DNA of 64,000 nucleotides from Panopea generosa (GCA_029582155.1 CM055894.1:36755132-36819131), one strand, 5' to 3'. Positions 21,872-34,608 are shown, numbered from the stretch's first letter. A program made the numbers and translations. The notes: generated by a model not told the origin, from the sequence alone.

Positions 21872-24800
21872 AAAGCAGGTCTCTACTAAAGCAAGTATCT
21901 CCCGCCAGCAACTCTTCCTAATGGAGCTTCTTCTTATACTTAGTATAAAGCAGGTCTCTACTGAAGCAAGTATCTCCAGCCAGCAACTCTTCCTAATGGA
22001 GCTTCTTCTTATACTTAGTATAAAGCAGGTCTCTACAGAAGCAAGTATCTCCCGCCAGCAACTCTTCGTAATTGAGCTTCTTCTTATACTTAGAATAAAG
22101 CAGGTCTCTACTGAAGCAAGTATCTCCCGCCAGCAACTCTTCCTAATTGAGCTTCTTCTTATACTTAGTATTAAGCAGGTCTCTACTGAAAGAAGTATCT
22201 CCCGCCAGCAACTCTTCCTAATTGAGCTTCTATTAATACTTAGTATTAAGCAGGTCTCTACTGAAGCAAGTATCTCCCGCCAGCAACTCTTCCTAATTGA
22301 GCTTCTTCTTATACTTAGTATTAAGCAGGTCTCTACTGAAGCAAGTATATCCCGCCAGCAACTCTTCCTAATTGAGCTTCTTCTTATACTTAGTATAAAG
22401 TAGGTCTCTACAGAAGCAAGTATCTCCCGCCAGCAACTCTTCCTAATGGAGCTTCTTCTTATACTTAGTATAAAGCAGGTCTCTACTGAAGCAAGTATCT
22501 CCCGCCAGCAACTCTTCCTAATGGAGCTTCTTCTTATACTTAGTATAAAGCAGGTCTATACAGAAGCAAGTATCTCCCGCCAGCAACTCTTCCTAATTGA
22601 GCTTCTTCTTATACTTAGTATAAAGCAGGTCTCTACTGAAGCAAGTATCTCCCGCCAGCAACTCTTCCTAATGGAGCTTCTTCTTATACTTAGTATTAAG
22701 CAGGTCTCTACTGAAAGAAGTATCTCCCGCCAGCAACTCTTCCTAATTGAGCTTCTATTTATACTTAGTATTAGGCAGGTCTCTACTGAAGCAAGTATCT
22801 CCCGCCAGCAACTCTTCCTAATTGAGCTTCTTCTTATACTTAGTATTAAGCAGGTCTCTACTGAAGCAAGTATCTCCCGCCAGCAACTCTTCCTAATGGA
22901 GCTTCTTCTTATACTTAGTATAAAGTAGGTCTCTACAGAAGCAAGTATCTCCCGCCAGCAACTCTTCCTAATTGAGCTTCTTCTTATACTTAGTATTAAG
23001 CAGGTCTCTACTGAAACAAGTATCTCCCGCCAGCAACTCTTCCTAATTGAGCTTCTTCTTATACTTAGCATAAAGCAGGTCTCTACAGAAGCAAGTATCT
23101 CCCGCCAGCAACTCTTCCTAATTGAGCTTCTTCTTATACTTAGTATTAAGCAGGTCTCTACTGAAGCAAGTATCTCCCGCCAGCAACTCTACGTAATGGA
23201 GATTCTTCTTATACTAAGTATAAAGCAGGTCTCTACTGAAGCAAGTATCTCCCGCCAGCAACTCTTCCTAATGGAGCTTCTTCTTATACGTAGTATAAAG
23301 CAGGTCTTTACTGAAGCAAGTATCTCCCGCCAGCAACTCTTCCTAATGGAGCTTCTTCTTATACTTAGTATAAAGTAGGTCTCTACTGAAGCAAGTATCT
23401 CCCGCCAGCAACTCTTCCTAATGGAGCTTCTTCTTATACTTAGTATAAAGCAGGTCACTACAGAAGCAAGTATCTCCCGCCAGCAACTCTTCCTAATGGA
23501 GCTTCTTCTTATACTTAGTATAAAGCAGGTCTCTACTGAAGCAAGTATCTCCCGCCAGCAACTCTTCCTAATGGAGCTTCTTCTTATACTTAGTATCAAG
23601 CAGGTCTCTACTGAAGCAAGTATCTCCCGCCAGAAACTCTTCCTAATGGAGCTTCTTCTTATCCTTAGTATAAAGCAGGTCTCTACTGAAGCAAGTATCT
23701 CCCGCCAGCAACTCTTCCTAATGGACCTTCTTCTTATACTTATTATAAAGCAGGTCTCTTCTGAAGCAAGTTTCTCCCGCCAGCAACTCTTCCTAATTGA
23801 GCTTCTTCTTATACTTAGTATAAAGCAGGTCTCTTCTGAAGCAAGTATTTCCAGCCAGCAACTATTCCTAATGGACCTTCTTCTTATACTTAGTATAAAG
23901 CAGGTCTCTACTGAAGCAAGTTTCTCCCGCCAGCAACTCTTCCTAATTGAGCTTCTTCTTATACTTAGTATAAAGCAGGTCTCTACAGAAGCAAGTATCT
24001 CCCGCCAGCAACTCTTCCTAATGGAGCGTCTTCTTATACTAAGTATAAAGCAGGTCTCTACTGAAGCAAGTATCTCCCGCCAGCAACTGTTCCTTAATCG
24101 AGCTTCTTCTTATACTTAGTATAAAGCAGGTCTCTACTGAAGCAAGTATCTCTCGCCAACAACTCTTCCTAATGGAGCTTCTTCTTATACTAAGTATAAA
24201 GCAGGTCTCTACAGAAGCAAGTATCTCCCGCCAGCAACTCTTCCTAATTGAGCTTCTTCTGATATTTAGCATAAAGCAGGTCCCTTCTGAAGCAAGTATC
24301 TCTCGCGAGCAACTCTTCCTAATTGAGCTTCACCTTATACTAAGTATAAAGCAGGTCTCTACTGAAGCAAGTATCTCCCGCTAGCAACTCTTCCTAATGG
24401 AGTTTCTTCTTATACATAGTATAAAGCAGGTCTCTACAGAAGCAAGTATCACTCGTCAGCAACTCTTCCTAATTAAGCTTCTTCTGATACTAAGTATTAA
24501 GCAGGTCTCTACTGAAGCAAGTTTCTCACACCAGCAACTCTTCCTAATGGAGCTTCTTCTTATACTTAGTATAAAGCAGGTCTCTACTGAAGCAAGTATC
24601 TCCCGCCAGCAACTGTTCCTAATGGAGCTTCTTCTTATACTTAGTATAAAGCACGTCTGTACTGAAGCAAGTATCTCCCGCCAGCAACTCTTCCTAATGG
24701 ACCTTCTTCTTATACTTAGTATAAAGCAGGTCTCTACAGAAGCAAGTATCTCCCGCCAGCAACTCTTCCTAATGGAGCTTCTTCTTATACTTAGTATTAA

Positions 24801-27800
24801 GCAGGTCTCTACTGAAGCAAGTATCTCCCGCCAGCAACTCTTCCTAATTGAGCTTATTTTTATACTTAGTATTAAGCAGGTCTCTACTGAAGCAAGTATC
24901 TCCCGCCAGCAACTGTTCCAAATGGAGCTTCTTCTTATACTTAGTATAAACTAGGTCTCTACTGAAGCAAGTATCTCCCGCCAGCAACTCTTCCTAATGG
25001 AGCTTCTTCTTATACTTAGTATAAAGCACGTCTCTACAGAAGCAAGTATCTCCCGCCAGCAACTTTTCCTAATGGAGCTTCTTCTTATACTTAGTATAAA
25101 GCACGTCTCTACTGAAGCAAGTATCTCCCGCCAGCAACTCTTCCTAATGGAGCTTCTTCTTACACTTAATATAAAGCAGGTCTCTACAGAAGCAAGTATC
25201 TCCCGCCAGCAACTCTTCCTAATGGAGCTTCTTCTTATACTTAGTATAAAGCAGGTCTCTACTGAAGCAAGTATCTCCCGGCAGCAACTCTTCCTAATTG
25301 AGCTTATTTTTATACTTAGTATTAAGCAGGTCTCTACTGAAGCAAGTATCTCCCGCCAGCAACTCTTCCTAATTGAGCTTCTTCTTATACTTAGTATTAA
25401 GCAGGTCTCTACTGAAGCAACTATCTCCCTCCAGCAACTCTTCCTAATTGAGCTTCTTCTTATACTTAGTATTAAGCAGGTCTCTACTGAAACAAGTATC
25501 TCCCGCCAGCAACTCTTCCTAATTGAGCTTCTTCTTATACTTAGCATCAAGCAGGTCTCTACAGAAGCAAGTATCTCCCGCCAGCAACTCTTCCTAATTG
25601 AGCTTCTTCTTATACTTAGTATTAAGCAGGTCTCTACTGAAGCAAGTATCTCCCGCCAGCATCTCTTCCTAATGGAGCTTCTTCTTATACTTAGTATAAA
25701 GCAGGTCTCTACTGAAGCAAGTATCTCCCGCCAGCAACTCTTCCTTAATCGAGCTTCTTCTTATACTTATTATAAAGCAGGGCTCTTCTGAAGCAAGTAT
25801 CTCCCGCCAGCAACTCTTCCTAATTGAGCTTCTTCTTATACTTAGTATAAAGCAGGTCTCTACTGAAGCAAGTATCTCCCGCCAACAACTCTTCCTTATT
25901 GAGCTTCTTCTTATACTTAGTATAAAGCAGGTCTCTACTGAAGCAAGTATCTCCCGCCAGCAACTCTTCCTAATTGAGCTTCTTCTTATACTTAGTATAA
26001 AGCACGTCTCTACTGAAGCAAGTATCTCTCGCCAGAAACTCTTCCTAATGGAGTTTCTTCTTATACTAAGTATAAAGCAGGTCTCTACAGAAGCAAGTAT
26101 CTCCCGCCAGCAACTTTTCCTAATTGAGCTTCTTCTTATACTTAGTATAAAGCAGGTCTCTACTGAAGCAAGTATCTCCCGCCAGCAACTCTTCCTAATG
26201 GAGCTTCTTCTTATACTTAGTATTAAGCAGGTCTCTACTGAAGCAAGTATCTCCCGCCAGCAACTCTTCCTAATGGAGCTTCTTCTTATACTTAGTATCA
26301 AGCAGGTCTCTACTGAAGCAAGTATCTCCCGCCAGCAACTCTTCCTAATGGAGCTTCTTCTTATCCTTAGTATAAAGCAGGTCTCTACTGAAGCAAGTAT
26401 CTCCCGCCAGCAACTCTTCCTAATGGACCTTCTTCTTATACTTATTATAAAGCAGGTCTCTTCTGAAGCAAGTATCTCCCGCCAGCAACTCTTCCTAATT
26501 GAGCTTCTTCTTATACTCAGTATAAAGCAGGTCTCTACTGAAGCAAGTATCTCCCGCCAGCAACTCTTCCTAATGGAGCTTCTTCTTATACTTAGAATAA
26601 AGCAGGTCTCTACTGAAACAAGTATCTCCCGCCAGCAACTCTTCCTAATTGAGCTTCTTCTTATACTTAGTATAAAGCAGGTCTCTACTGAAGCAAGTAT
26701 CTCCCGCCAGCAACTCTTCCTTATTGAGCTTCTTCTTATACTTAGTATAAAGCAGGTCTCTATTGAAGCAAGTTTCTACCGCCAGCAACTCTTCCTAATT
26801 GAGCTTCTTCTTATACTAAGTATAAAGCAGGTCTCTACTGAAGCAAGTATCTCCCGCCAGCAACTCTTCCTAATGGAGCTTCTTCTTATACTTAGTATAA
26901 AGCAGGTCTCTTCTGAAGCAAGTATTTCCCGCCAGCAACTATTCCTAATGGACCTTCTTCTTATACTTAGTATAAAGCAGGTCTCTACTGAAGCAAGTTT
27001 CTCCCGCCAGCAACTCTTCTTAATTGAGCTTCTTCTTATACTTAGTATAAAGCAGGTCTCTACAGAAGCAAGTATCTCCCGCCAGCAACTCTTCCTAATG
27101 GAGCGTCTTCTTATACTAAGTATAAAGCAGGTCTCTACTGAAGCAAGTATCTCCCGCCAGCAACTGTTCCTTAATCGAGCTTCTTCTTATACTTAGTATA
27201 AAGCAGGTCTCCACTGAAGCAAGTATCTCTCGCCAGCAACTCTTCCTAATGGAGCTTCTTCTGATACTAAGTATAAAGCAGGTCTCTACAGAAGCAAGTA
27301 TCTCCCGCCAGCAGCTCTTCCTAATTGAGCTTCTTCTGATATTTAGCATAAAGCAGGTCCCTACTGAAGCAAGCATCTCCTGCGAGCAACTCTTCCTAAT
27401 TGAGCTTCATCTTATACTAAGTATAAAGCAGGTCTCTACTGAAGCAAGTATCTCCCGCTAGCAACTCTTCCTAATGGAGTTTCTTCTTATACTTAGTATA
27501 AAGCAGGTCTCTACAGAAGCAAGTATCACTCGCCAGCAACTTTTCCTAATTAAGCTTCTTCTGATACTAAGTATTAAGCAGGTCTCTACTGAAGCAAGTT
27601 TCTCACACCAGCAACTCTTCCTAATGGAGCTTCTTCTTATACTTAGTATAAAGCAGGTCTCTACTGAAGCAAGTATCTCCCGCCAGCAACTGTTCCTAAT
27701 GGAGCTTCTTCTTATACTTAGTATAAAGCAGGTCTCTACTGAAGCAAGTATCTCCCGCCAACAACTCTTCCTAATGGACCTTCTTCTTATACTTAGTATA

Positions 27801-30800
27801 AAGCAGGTCTCTACAGAAGCAAGTATCTCCCGCCAGCAACTCTTCCTAATGGAGCTTCTTCTTATACTTAGTATTCAGCAGGTCTCTACTGAAGCAAGTA
27901 TCTCCCGCCAGCAACTCTTCCTAATTGAGCTTATTTTTATACTTAGTATTGAGCAGGTCTCTACTGAAGCAAGTATCTCCCGCCAGCAACTCTTCCTAAT
28001 GGAGCTTCTTTTTATACTTAGTATAAACTAGGTCTCTACTGAAGCAAGTATCTCCCGCCAGCAACTCTTCCTAATGGAGCTTCTTCTTATACTTAGTATA
28101 AAGCACGTCTCTACAGAAGCAAGTATCTCCCTCCAGCAACTCTTCCTAATGGAGCTTCTTCTTATACTTAGTATAAAGCACGTCTCTACTGAAGCAAGTA
28201 TCTCCCGCCAGCAACTCTTCCTAATGGAGCTTCTTCTTATACTTAATATAAAGCAGGTCTCTACAGAAGCAAGTATCTCCCGCCAGCAACTCTTCCTAAT
28301 GGAGCTTCTTCTTATACTTAGTATAAAGCAGGTCTCTACTGAAGCAAGTATCTCCCGGCAGCAACTCTTCCTAATTGAGCTTATTTTTATACTTAGTATT
28401 AAGCAGGTCTCTACTGAAGCAAGTATCTCCCGCCAGCAACTCTTTCTAATTGAGCTTCTTCTTATACTTAGTATTAAGCAGGTCTCTACTGAAGCAACTA
28501 TCTCCCTCCAGCAACTCTTCCTAATTGAGCTTCTTCTTATACTTAGTATTAAGCAGGTCTCTACTGAAACAAGTATCTCCCGCCAGCAACTCTTCCTAAT
28601 TGAGCTTCTTCTTATACTTAATATAAAGCAGGTCTCTTCTGAAGCAAGTATTTCCCGCCAGCAACTATTCCTAATGGACCTTCTTCTGATACTTAGTATA
28701 AAGCAGGTCTCTACTGAAGCAAGTTTCTCCCGCCAGCAACTCTTCCTAATTGAGCTTCTTCTTATACTTAGTATAAAGCAGGTCTCTACAGAAGCAAGTA
28801 TCTCCCGCCAGCAACTCTTCCTAATGGAGCGTCTTCTTATACTAAGTATAAAGCAGGTCTCTACTGAAGCAAGTATCTCCCGCCAGCAACTGTTCCTTAA
28901 TCGAGCTTCTTCTTATACTTAGTATAAAGCAGGTCTCCACTGAAGCAAGTATCTCTCGCCAACAACTCTTCCTAATGGAGCTTCTTCTTATACTAAGTAT
29001 AAAGCAGGTCTCTACAGAAGCAAGTATCTCCCGCCAGCAACTCTTCCTAACTGAGCTTCTTCTGATATTTAGCATAAAGCAGGTCCCTTCTGAAGCAAGT
29101 ATCTCCCGCGAGCAACTCTTCCTAATTGAGCTTCACCTTATACTAAGTATAAAGCAGGTCTCTACAGAAGCAAGTATCTCCCGCCAGCAACTCTTCCTAA
29201 TTGAGCTTCTTCTTATACTTAGTATTAAGCAGGTCTCTACTGAAGCAAGTATCTCCCGCCAGCATCTCTTCCTAATGGAGCTTCTTCTTATACTTAGTAT
29301 AAAGCAGGTCTCTACTGAAGCAAGTATCTCCCGCCAGCAACTCTTCCTTAATCGAGCTTCTTCTTATACTTAGTATAAAGCAGGACTCTTCTGAAGCAAG
29401 TATCTCCCGCCAGCAACTCTTCCTAATTGAGCTTCTTCTTATACTTAGTATAAAGCAGGTCTCTACTGAAACAAGTATCTCCCGCCAACAACTCTTCCTT
29501 ATTGAGCTTCTTCTTATACTTAGTATAAAGCAGGTCTCTACTGAAGCAAGTATCTCCCGCCAGCAACTCTTCCTAATTGAGATTCTTCTTATACTTAGTA
29601 TAAAGCACGTCTCTACTGAAGCAAGTATCTCTCGCCAGAAACTCTTCCTAATGGAGTTTCTTCTTATACTAAGTATAAAGCAGGTCTCTACAGAAGCAAG
29701 TATCTCCCGCCAGCAACTTTCCCTAATTGAGCTTCTTCTTATACTTAGTTTAAAGCAGGTCTCTACTGAAGCAAGTATCTCCCGCCAGCAACTCTTCCTA
29801 ATGGAGCTTCTTCTTATACTTAGTATAAAGCAGGTCTCTACAGAAGCAAGTATCTCCCGCCAGCAACTCTTCCTAATGGAGCTTCTTCTTATACTTATTA
29901 TAAAGCAGGTCTCTTCTGAAGCAAATTTCTCCCGCCAGCAACTCTTCCTAATGGAGCTTCTTCTTATACTTAGTATAAATCAAGTCTCAACTAAAGCAAT
30001 TATCTCCCGCCAGCAACTCTTCCTAATGGAGCTTCTTCTTATACTCAGTATAAAGCAGGTCTCTACTGAAGCAAGTATCTCCCGCCAGCAACTCTTCCTA
30101 ATTGAGCTTCTTCTTATACTTAGTATAAAACAGGTCTCTATTGAAGCAAGTATCTCCCGCCAGCAACTCTTCCTAATTGAGCTTCTTCTTATACTAAGTA
30201 TAAAGCAGGTCTCTACTGAAGCAAGTATCTCCCGCCAGCAACCCTTCCTAATGGAGCTTCTTCTTATACTTAGTATAAAGTAGGTCTCTACTGAAGCAAG
30301 TATCTCTCGCCAGCAACTCTTCCTAATGGACCTTCTTCTTATACTTAGTATAAAGCAGGTCTCTACTGAAACAAGTATCTCCCGCCAGCAACTCTTCCTA
30401 ATTGAGCTTCTTCTTATACTTAGTATAAAGCAGGTCTCTACAGAAGCAAGTATCTCCCGCCAGCAACTCTTCCTAATTTAGCTTCTTCTTATACTAAGTA
30501 TAAAGCAGGTCTCTACTGAAGCAAGTATCTCCCGCCAGCAACTCTTCCTAATGGAGCTTCTTCTTATACTTAGTATAAAGCAGGTCTCTACTGAAGCAAG
30601 TATCTCCCGCCAGCAACTCTTCCTAATGGAGCTTATTCTTATACTTAGTATAAAGCAGGTCTCTACTGAAGCAAGTATCTCCCGCCAGCAACTCTTCCTA
30701 ATGGAGCTTCTTCTTATACTTAGTATAAAGCAGGTCTCTACAGAAGCAAGTATCTCCCGCCAGCAACTCTTCCTAATTGAGCTTCTTCTTATACTAAGTA

Positions 30801-30822
30801 TAAAGCAGGTCTCTACTGACGC
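21872..30822. repeat. 75-bp satellite, subfamily B (about 119 monomers)
   Basis: Blocks in order: caggtctctactgaagcaag, tatctcccgccagcaactct, tcctaatggagcttcttctt, atacttagtataaag. The length is again 75 bp, and it aligns without indels to subfamily A, so the two are diverged members of one family. B is more uniform than A. Both strands are open over long runs, up to 382 codons on the plus strand at 26048-27196. Interruptions come from recurring variants such as an extra T in ttccttaatcgagc at 24091, 25742, 27168, 28894 and 29345. Block duplications with offsets of 3077, 3603 and 4803 bp are visible. Confidence 0.95.
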
Positions 30823-31055
30823 ATTTCTCTCTCTTAGGCAACTCTTCTTAATCAATCATCTTCTTTGATTTAGTGTAAAGCAGGTTTCGCCTTTTCAAAT
30901 AGCTCCCATTAATCAACCAACGCCCTTGATTTATTATAAAGTAAGTCTCTATTGCAAGAAGCATGTCTCTCCCTCAAGCAAATAATATCAATAGATCATG
31001 CTCATTTTTTTTTATTGTAAAGCAGATCTCTTCAGCAGGTCTCCCCCACCCCCAC

Positions 31056-31058
<3 letters not shown>
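30823..31058. repeat. Degenerate A-like monomers at the right edge of the satellite
   Basis: After the last B monomer the sequence shows cttctttgatttagtgtaaa and gatttattataaagtaagtc, which are A-type features, in decayed copies ending near 31058. A-type monomers therefore flank B on both sides. Confidence 0.75.

Positions 31059-31059
<1 letters not shown>

Positions 31060-31112
<53 letters not shown>
31060..31112 (+). repeat. (CT)n microsatellite
   Basis: About 26 CT units follow a C-rich bridge after the last recognisable satellite monomer (gcaggtctcccccacc). The position in the monomer is the same as for the CT run at 19851. Confidence 0.97.
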
Positions 31113-31115
<3 letters not shown>

Positions 31116-31251
31116 TATATGACATGTACATGTATTTGAATTGTTTCCATGTATGCAGATGTTTCGACTGATCTGCTGTTGTGTATTTGTGATGACAATC
31201 TATGTTATATGCTTAAATACGAAATTAACACTTTCTGCATTCTACAGCCGG

Positions 31252-31440
31252 GCCCGGTCAGAGGACATGCCACAGTATCGTGATGATTGATATTCGACAA
31301 TACATCTCATTATCATTCGTCTCCCACCGCTCATCCAAGTGAAAAAGTTATCAGTTACTTCAGGAGATGGGATGATCGAGTACTGGTCTCGGGTAAGAAT
31401 GATTAGGTTGAACTGATCGCCTGTTTGCCCTAAATGACAG
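31252..31440 (+). mobile_element. SINE family A fragment lacking its tRNA head
   Basis: The body matches the complete copy at 34573-34889 read on its own strand, including gtgatgattgatattcgac, then aagttatcagttactt and a 3' part near gaactgatcgcctgtttgcc. The tRNA-like head and the terminal tail are absent. Confidence 0.75.
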
Positions 31441-32193
31441 ATGGTCGAGACACACGAAAGGAGAGGAGCACGTTTAACACTCTTGTCTGGTACTTACATT
31501 GTCTCGAATGATTTGTAAGTCAAAGTGTTTTTTAACACAATGCAATCAATATCATATATATCTAGTAATCGCTCGTCTTTCAATTAGTTGTAAATACACA
31601 TGTAAATTATTTATTTTTCTCATAAACATAATTCAATTTTAAAAGCTAAACATTAGTTCTTTAGGCTCAAAACGAAATCATTTTTGTTGAAAAAAAAAAC
31701 CTAAACCAAACGTTAGAAAATCTGTTCCCTGAACGTCACCGTTTCCAGTTCGGTTGATGCATTGGACCTTCTCCACCTACCGTTATGTAAGAACTTGTAT
31801 ATACTCTATATACGTACTTGTATTGTGGGGTTACTTCGAACCAGGTTATCTCAATATACATACACTGGTCGTCAAAGATTTCATTCCATAAGTTTGAGAG
31901 TTCAAAATATTTTAATACTACTACTGAAATATTTTTGAAATTGAATAGTATCAACTATAGTGTATTTTCTCATGTGCTGTGTTGATTGGCTGTAAATCTT
32001 CGTCCTGTGCTTTATATCATTTTTGATGTTTATATTTCTTACAAAGACTGCTGTGCAAGCCAGTCCTGGTGAAGGATGTTGTATATAGATAGCATTACGT
32101 TTCATCACATTTTTGTCTTTAAATATTTTATTTTTCATCATACATATACATTGGTGTAAATATAAATAGCAACACATTGTTCATAACATAATA

Positions 32194-32371
32194 CAGTCAA
32201 ACCTGTGTAAGCGGTCACCTCTATTAAGCAGTCACTTGTCCTAAACAGCCACATTAGCTAATTCTCATCTCTATGCTTTCAGGGCAAAGTAACCTGTATT
32301 AAGTAATAACCTGTCTTAAAAGGCCAGTTTTGCTCACTCCCTTGACTGGCTGCTTAATACATATTTAACTG
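32194..32371. mobile_element. MITE-like element with TA flanks (Tc1/mariner-type layout)
   Basis: The left end cagtcaaacctgtgtaagc and the reverse complement of the right end (cagttaaatatgtattaagc) align over about 28 bases. TA lies directly outside at 32192-32193 and 32372-32373. The interior holds several short echoes of the end motif (ttaagc and cacctgt patterns). A 178-bp length and TA flanks are the usual form of mariner-type MITEs; the family name is not assigned. Confidence 0.65.
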
Positions 32372-33579
32372 TATAGAAGCTTAGCGTGGATATCATATAC
32401 TAACATGTTATGATATACAACTTATATCAACATGTATACTCAGGCTTTATTTATATATTCTAACAATAAATGTCAAATTCGTTCACAAATTATATTTAAA
32501 ATATTTTATAAATAATTTAGAATCTGAGCTAAATCAATTATTTGTTTTGCATTTTACTAATATATTCACCTTTTTCAATTAAGCATTGTCACAATGGGTG
32601 ATATGCATATGTATATGATGCGCTGCATGGCTCAAAGTGAATATATTGGCATTTCAATCTCCGTATGGTGCCGTCAATAAACATTACCAGTATAAAGATA
32701 ATATCATATTGTGCGTTAGGATTTACCTGGCACTTATGAATATTTCACATATATCCGTAAACTAATTTTCGGTGTCCGAGCGTAAATAGTGATATAAGTG
32801 TTGATAAACCGAAAACAATACATCATTTATCGGCACCATTACGCATTAATAATTAGCTATACGTAGAAGGTGTTTATGCTCCGCAATAGTATATAATGCG
32901 GAAGATACGGAAATACCCGATGTTTCACGATTGGCGTTTAAACGTCGAACATATTGGCGAAGATTAACGAGTGCAAGGTAAAACTATACGGACAATACAT
33001 GTAACTTTAATACGCATTTGTGTGTTTAAAGTATATTTATGAATATATTGCCACTTTATCATATGCATCGGTTTTCAGAAAACAAATCATTTGGGCTTGT
33101 TTACCTGTCCTATTTGAGCGAACTACCTTCGATACTCCGACCAATTACGGTATATTGCGTCAATATGTTTATATTATTGGTACGTTTTTACCTAATATAG
33201 ACATTTTCTCGTAATATAACACGTGTATTCGTACAAACGAACTAAATGTTCATATGCATACAATACAATACAAAGTTATGCTATTTTTATAATATACAAC
33301 ATTTTATAATTTGATACACGTGAAAAGTGTGCAAGTCAAATTTTCCCGCGGTTTTTTTTCTACGTTAAATACAAGCATTTACTTGAGTGCCTGATTTTCC
33401 TACGTCCTAAACATCTTTTTTTTTTAAATCCACACATGGTATTTGGCACCTCCTTTGTTGGAATATATAGCCAATATTTGCAGATTAATTTATAATCGGT
33501 GCAAAGGAGAGTACAGTGTATCAATGATAAACTTCACTCTCAAAATACAAGGTTAAATATAGCAAGTTTCATAATCATA

Positions 33580-33585
33580 TTTATT
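33580..33585 (-). terminator. Candidate polyadenylation signal AATAAA
   Basis: Plus-strand tttatt reads AATAAA on the gene strand, about 62 bases beyond the methyltransferase stop codon. The position fits a short 3' UTR, but no transcript confirms it. Confidence 0.5.
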
Positions 33586-33646
33586 TGATTAAGCATTTTA
33601 GCATATGATTCTCTGGTGCTAGAAACCGAAAGCTACAGTATGAACG

Positions 33647-34203
33647 CTATTTTTTTGAACAGACGAAATGGACGTGCAGCATGGGTAAATTGACTTCAGA
33701 ATTGATTTTGAAATGTTTTTCTATGGTTTTTTTCATTTTCTCGTGTCCCCAGCATGCACCGTAACCAACCCTGGGCCCCGCCCCCATACTAGAAGGCAGG
33801 CAAAAGAACGTACTGCATGTGTAAAACATGGCCGCCGTTAAATCACCAACATTGTCAGACTGTTTGGAATGAGGTCGGAGGTCCACAATGCTTAAGAAAC
33901 CATTTGGTTTGAGGACCTGTTTAATCTCACAGAGGGCTTTTTCAGGATCGGGCAGATCATGGAGGCAGTCGATAAGTATAACCAGATCGTACTGTTCCTT
34001 TAATGATTCGGGTAGACAGAATAAATCACCTTTCATAAAACTTATATTAGAAAGGCCGGAAAGGCTCGTGTTTCGTCGTGCAGCCTCTAACGCCTTGTCT
34101 GAGCAGTCGAGCCCAGTGAATGTTGAGTTTGGGAACCTTGTGCCATATTCTATAGAGAATGGAGCAGACCCGCACCCAACATCTAGTACTTTTATTCCTT
34201 TCT
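33647..34203 (-). CDS. Methyltransferase coding exon 4 (catalytic domain, stop)
   Basis: Acceptor ttatttcag precedes 34203. The exon encodes residues 165-348, with the whole SAM-binding Rossmann domain (VLDVGCGSAP), the MKGDLF and LPDPEKALCEIKQVLKPNG segments, and the C-terminal HVHFVCSKK followed by the stop. The catalytic domain is uninterrupted by introns. Confidence 0.93.
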
Positions 34204-34566
34204 CTGAAATAATAACAGATTAATATACAATACGTATGAACATTGACCTGTGCACTATTTTAAGATTAGTCTATATTTCAAGAAGAGACGCATGTGAAAA
34301 GTATATTACTGTTAAATCTCATTTCTTGCCTTCTAAATAATGTTCATGTTTATAATCAGATGTTAGACATGCGACACATTATAAAGTATACAGACTATAC
34401 CAGACAATCTAAAATCATTATCATTATTTAAAATCATTAACAATATATTAAATAAATAACAATAGATCATTTTATGCCTTTTGTTATCATTAAAACACTA
34501 TAATGCATATTTAACAATATACTTAACGTCTCACTGCACAGTTGCGGCGCTTTCTCCAACGGTAAC

Positions 34567-34608
<42 letters not shown>

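Larger units (their letters stand above)
31441..33640. other. Mostly single-copy-looking AT-rich stretch, no gene seen
   Basis: Apart from the MITE at 32194-32371, nothing was recognised. Open frames at 31736-31954, 31902-32177 and 33020-33214 are short, domain-free and overlap each other or the MITE flank. The end of this stretch is the likely 3' flank of the methyltransferase gene. Confidence 0.5.

Noticed and set aside
26048-27196. 382-codon open frame on the plus strand, and similar long frames through 7.9-30.9 kb
   Set aside because: They consist of 25-residue repeats from a 75-bp satellite. The opposite strand is open too, and recurring single-base indels break the frames. There is no start context, domain or splice support.
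7714-31055. CRISPR-like array
   Set aside because: The repeats are contiguous 75-bp monomers without unique spacers, in a eukaryotic context.
31736-32177. Possible small gene on the minus strand
   Set aside because: Two short overlapping frames with no domain, conserved motif or splice signal linking them.
33888-34223. Plus-strand open frame of 111 codons
   Set aside because: It is the antisense shadow of methyltransferase exon 4.
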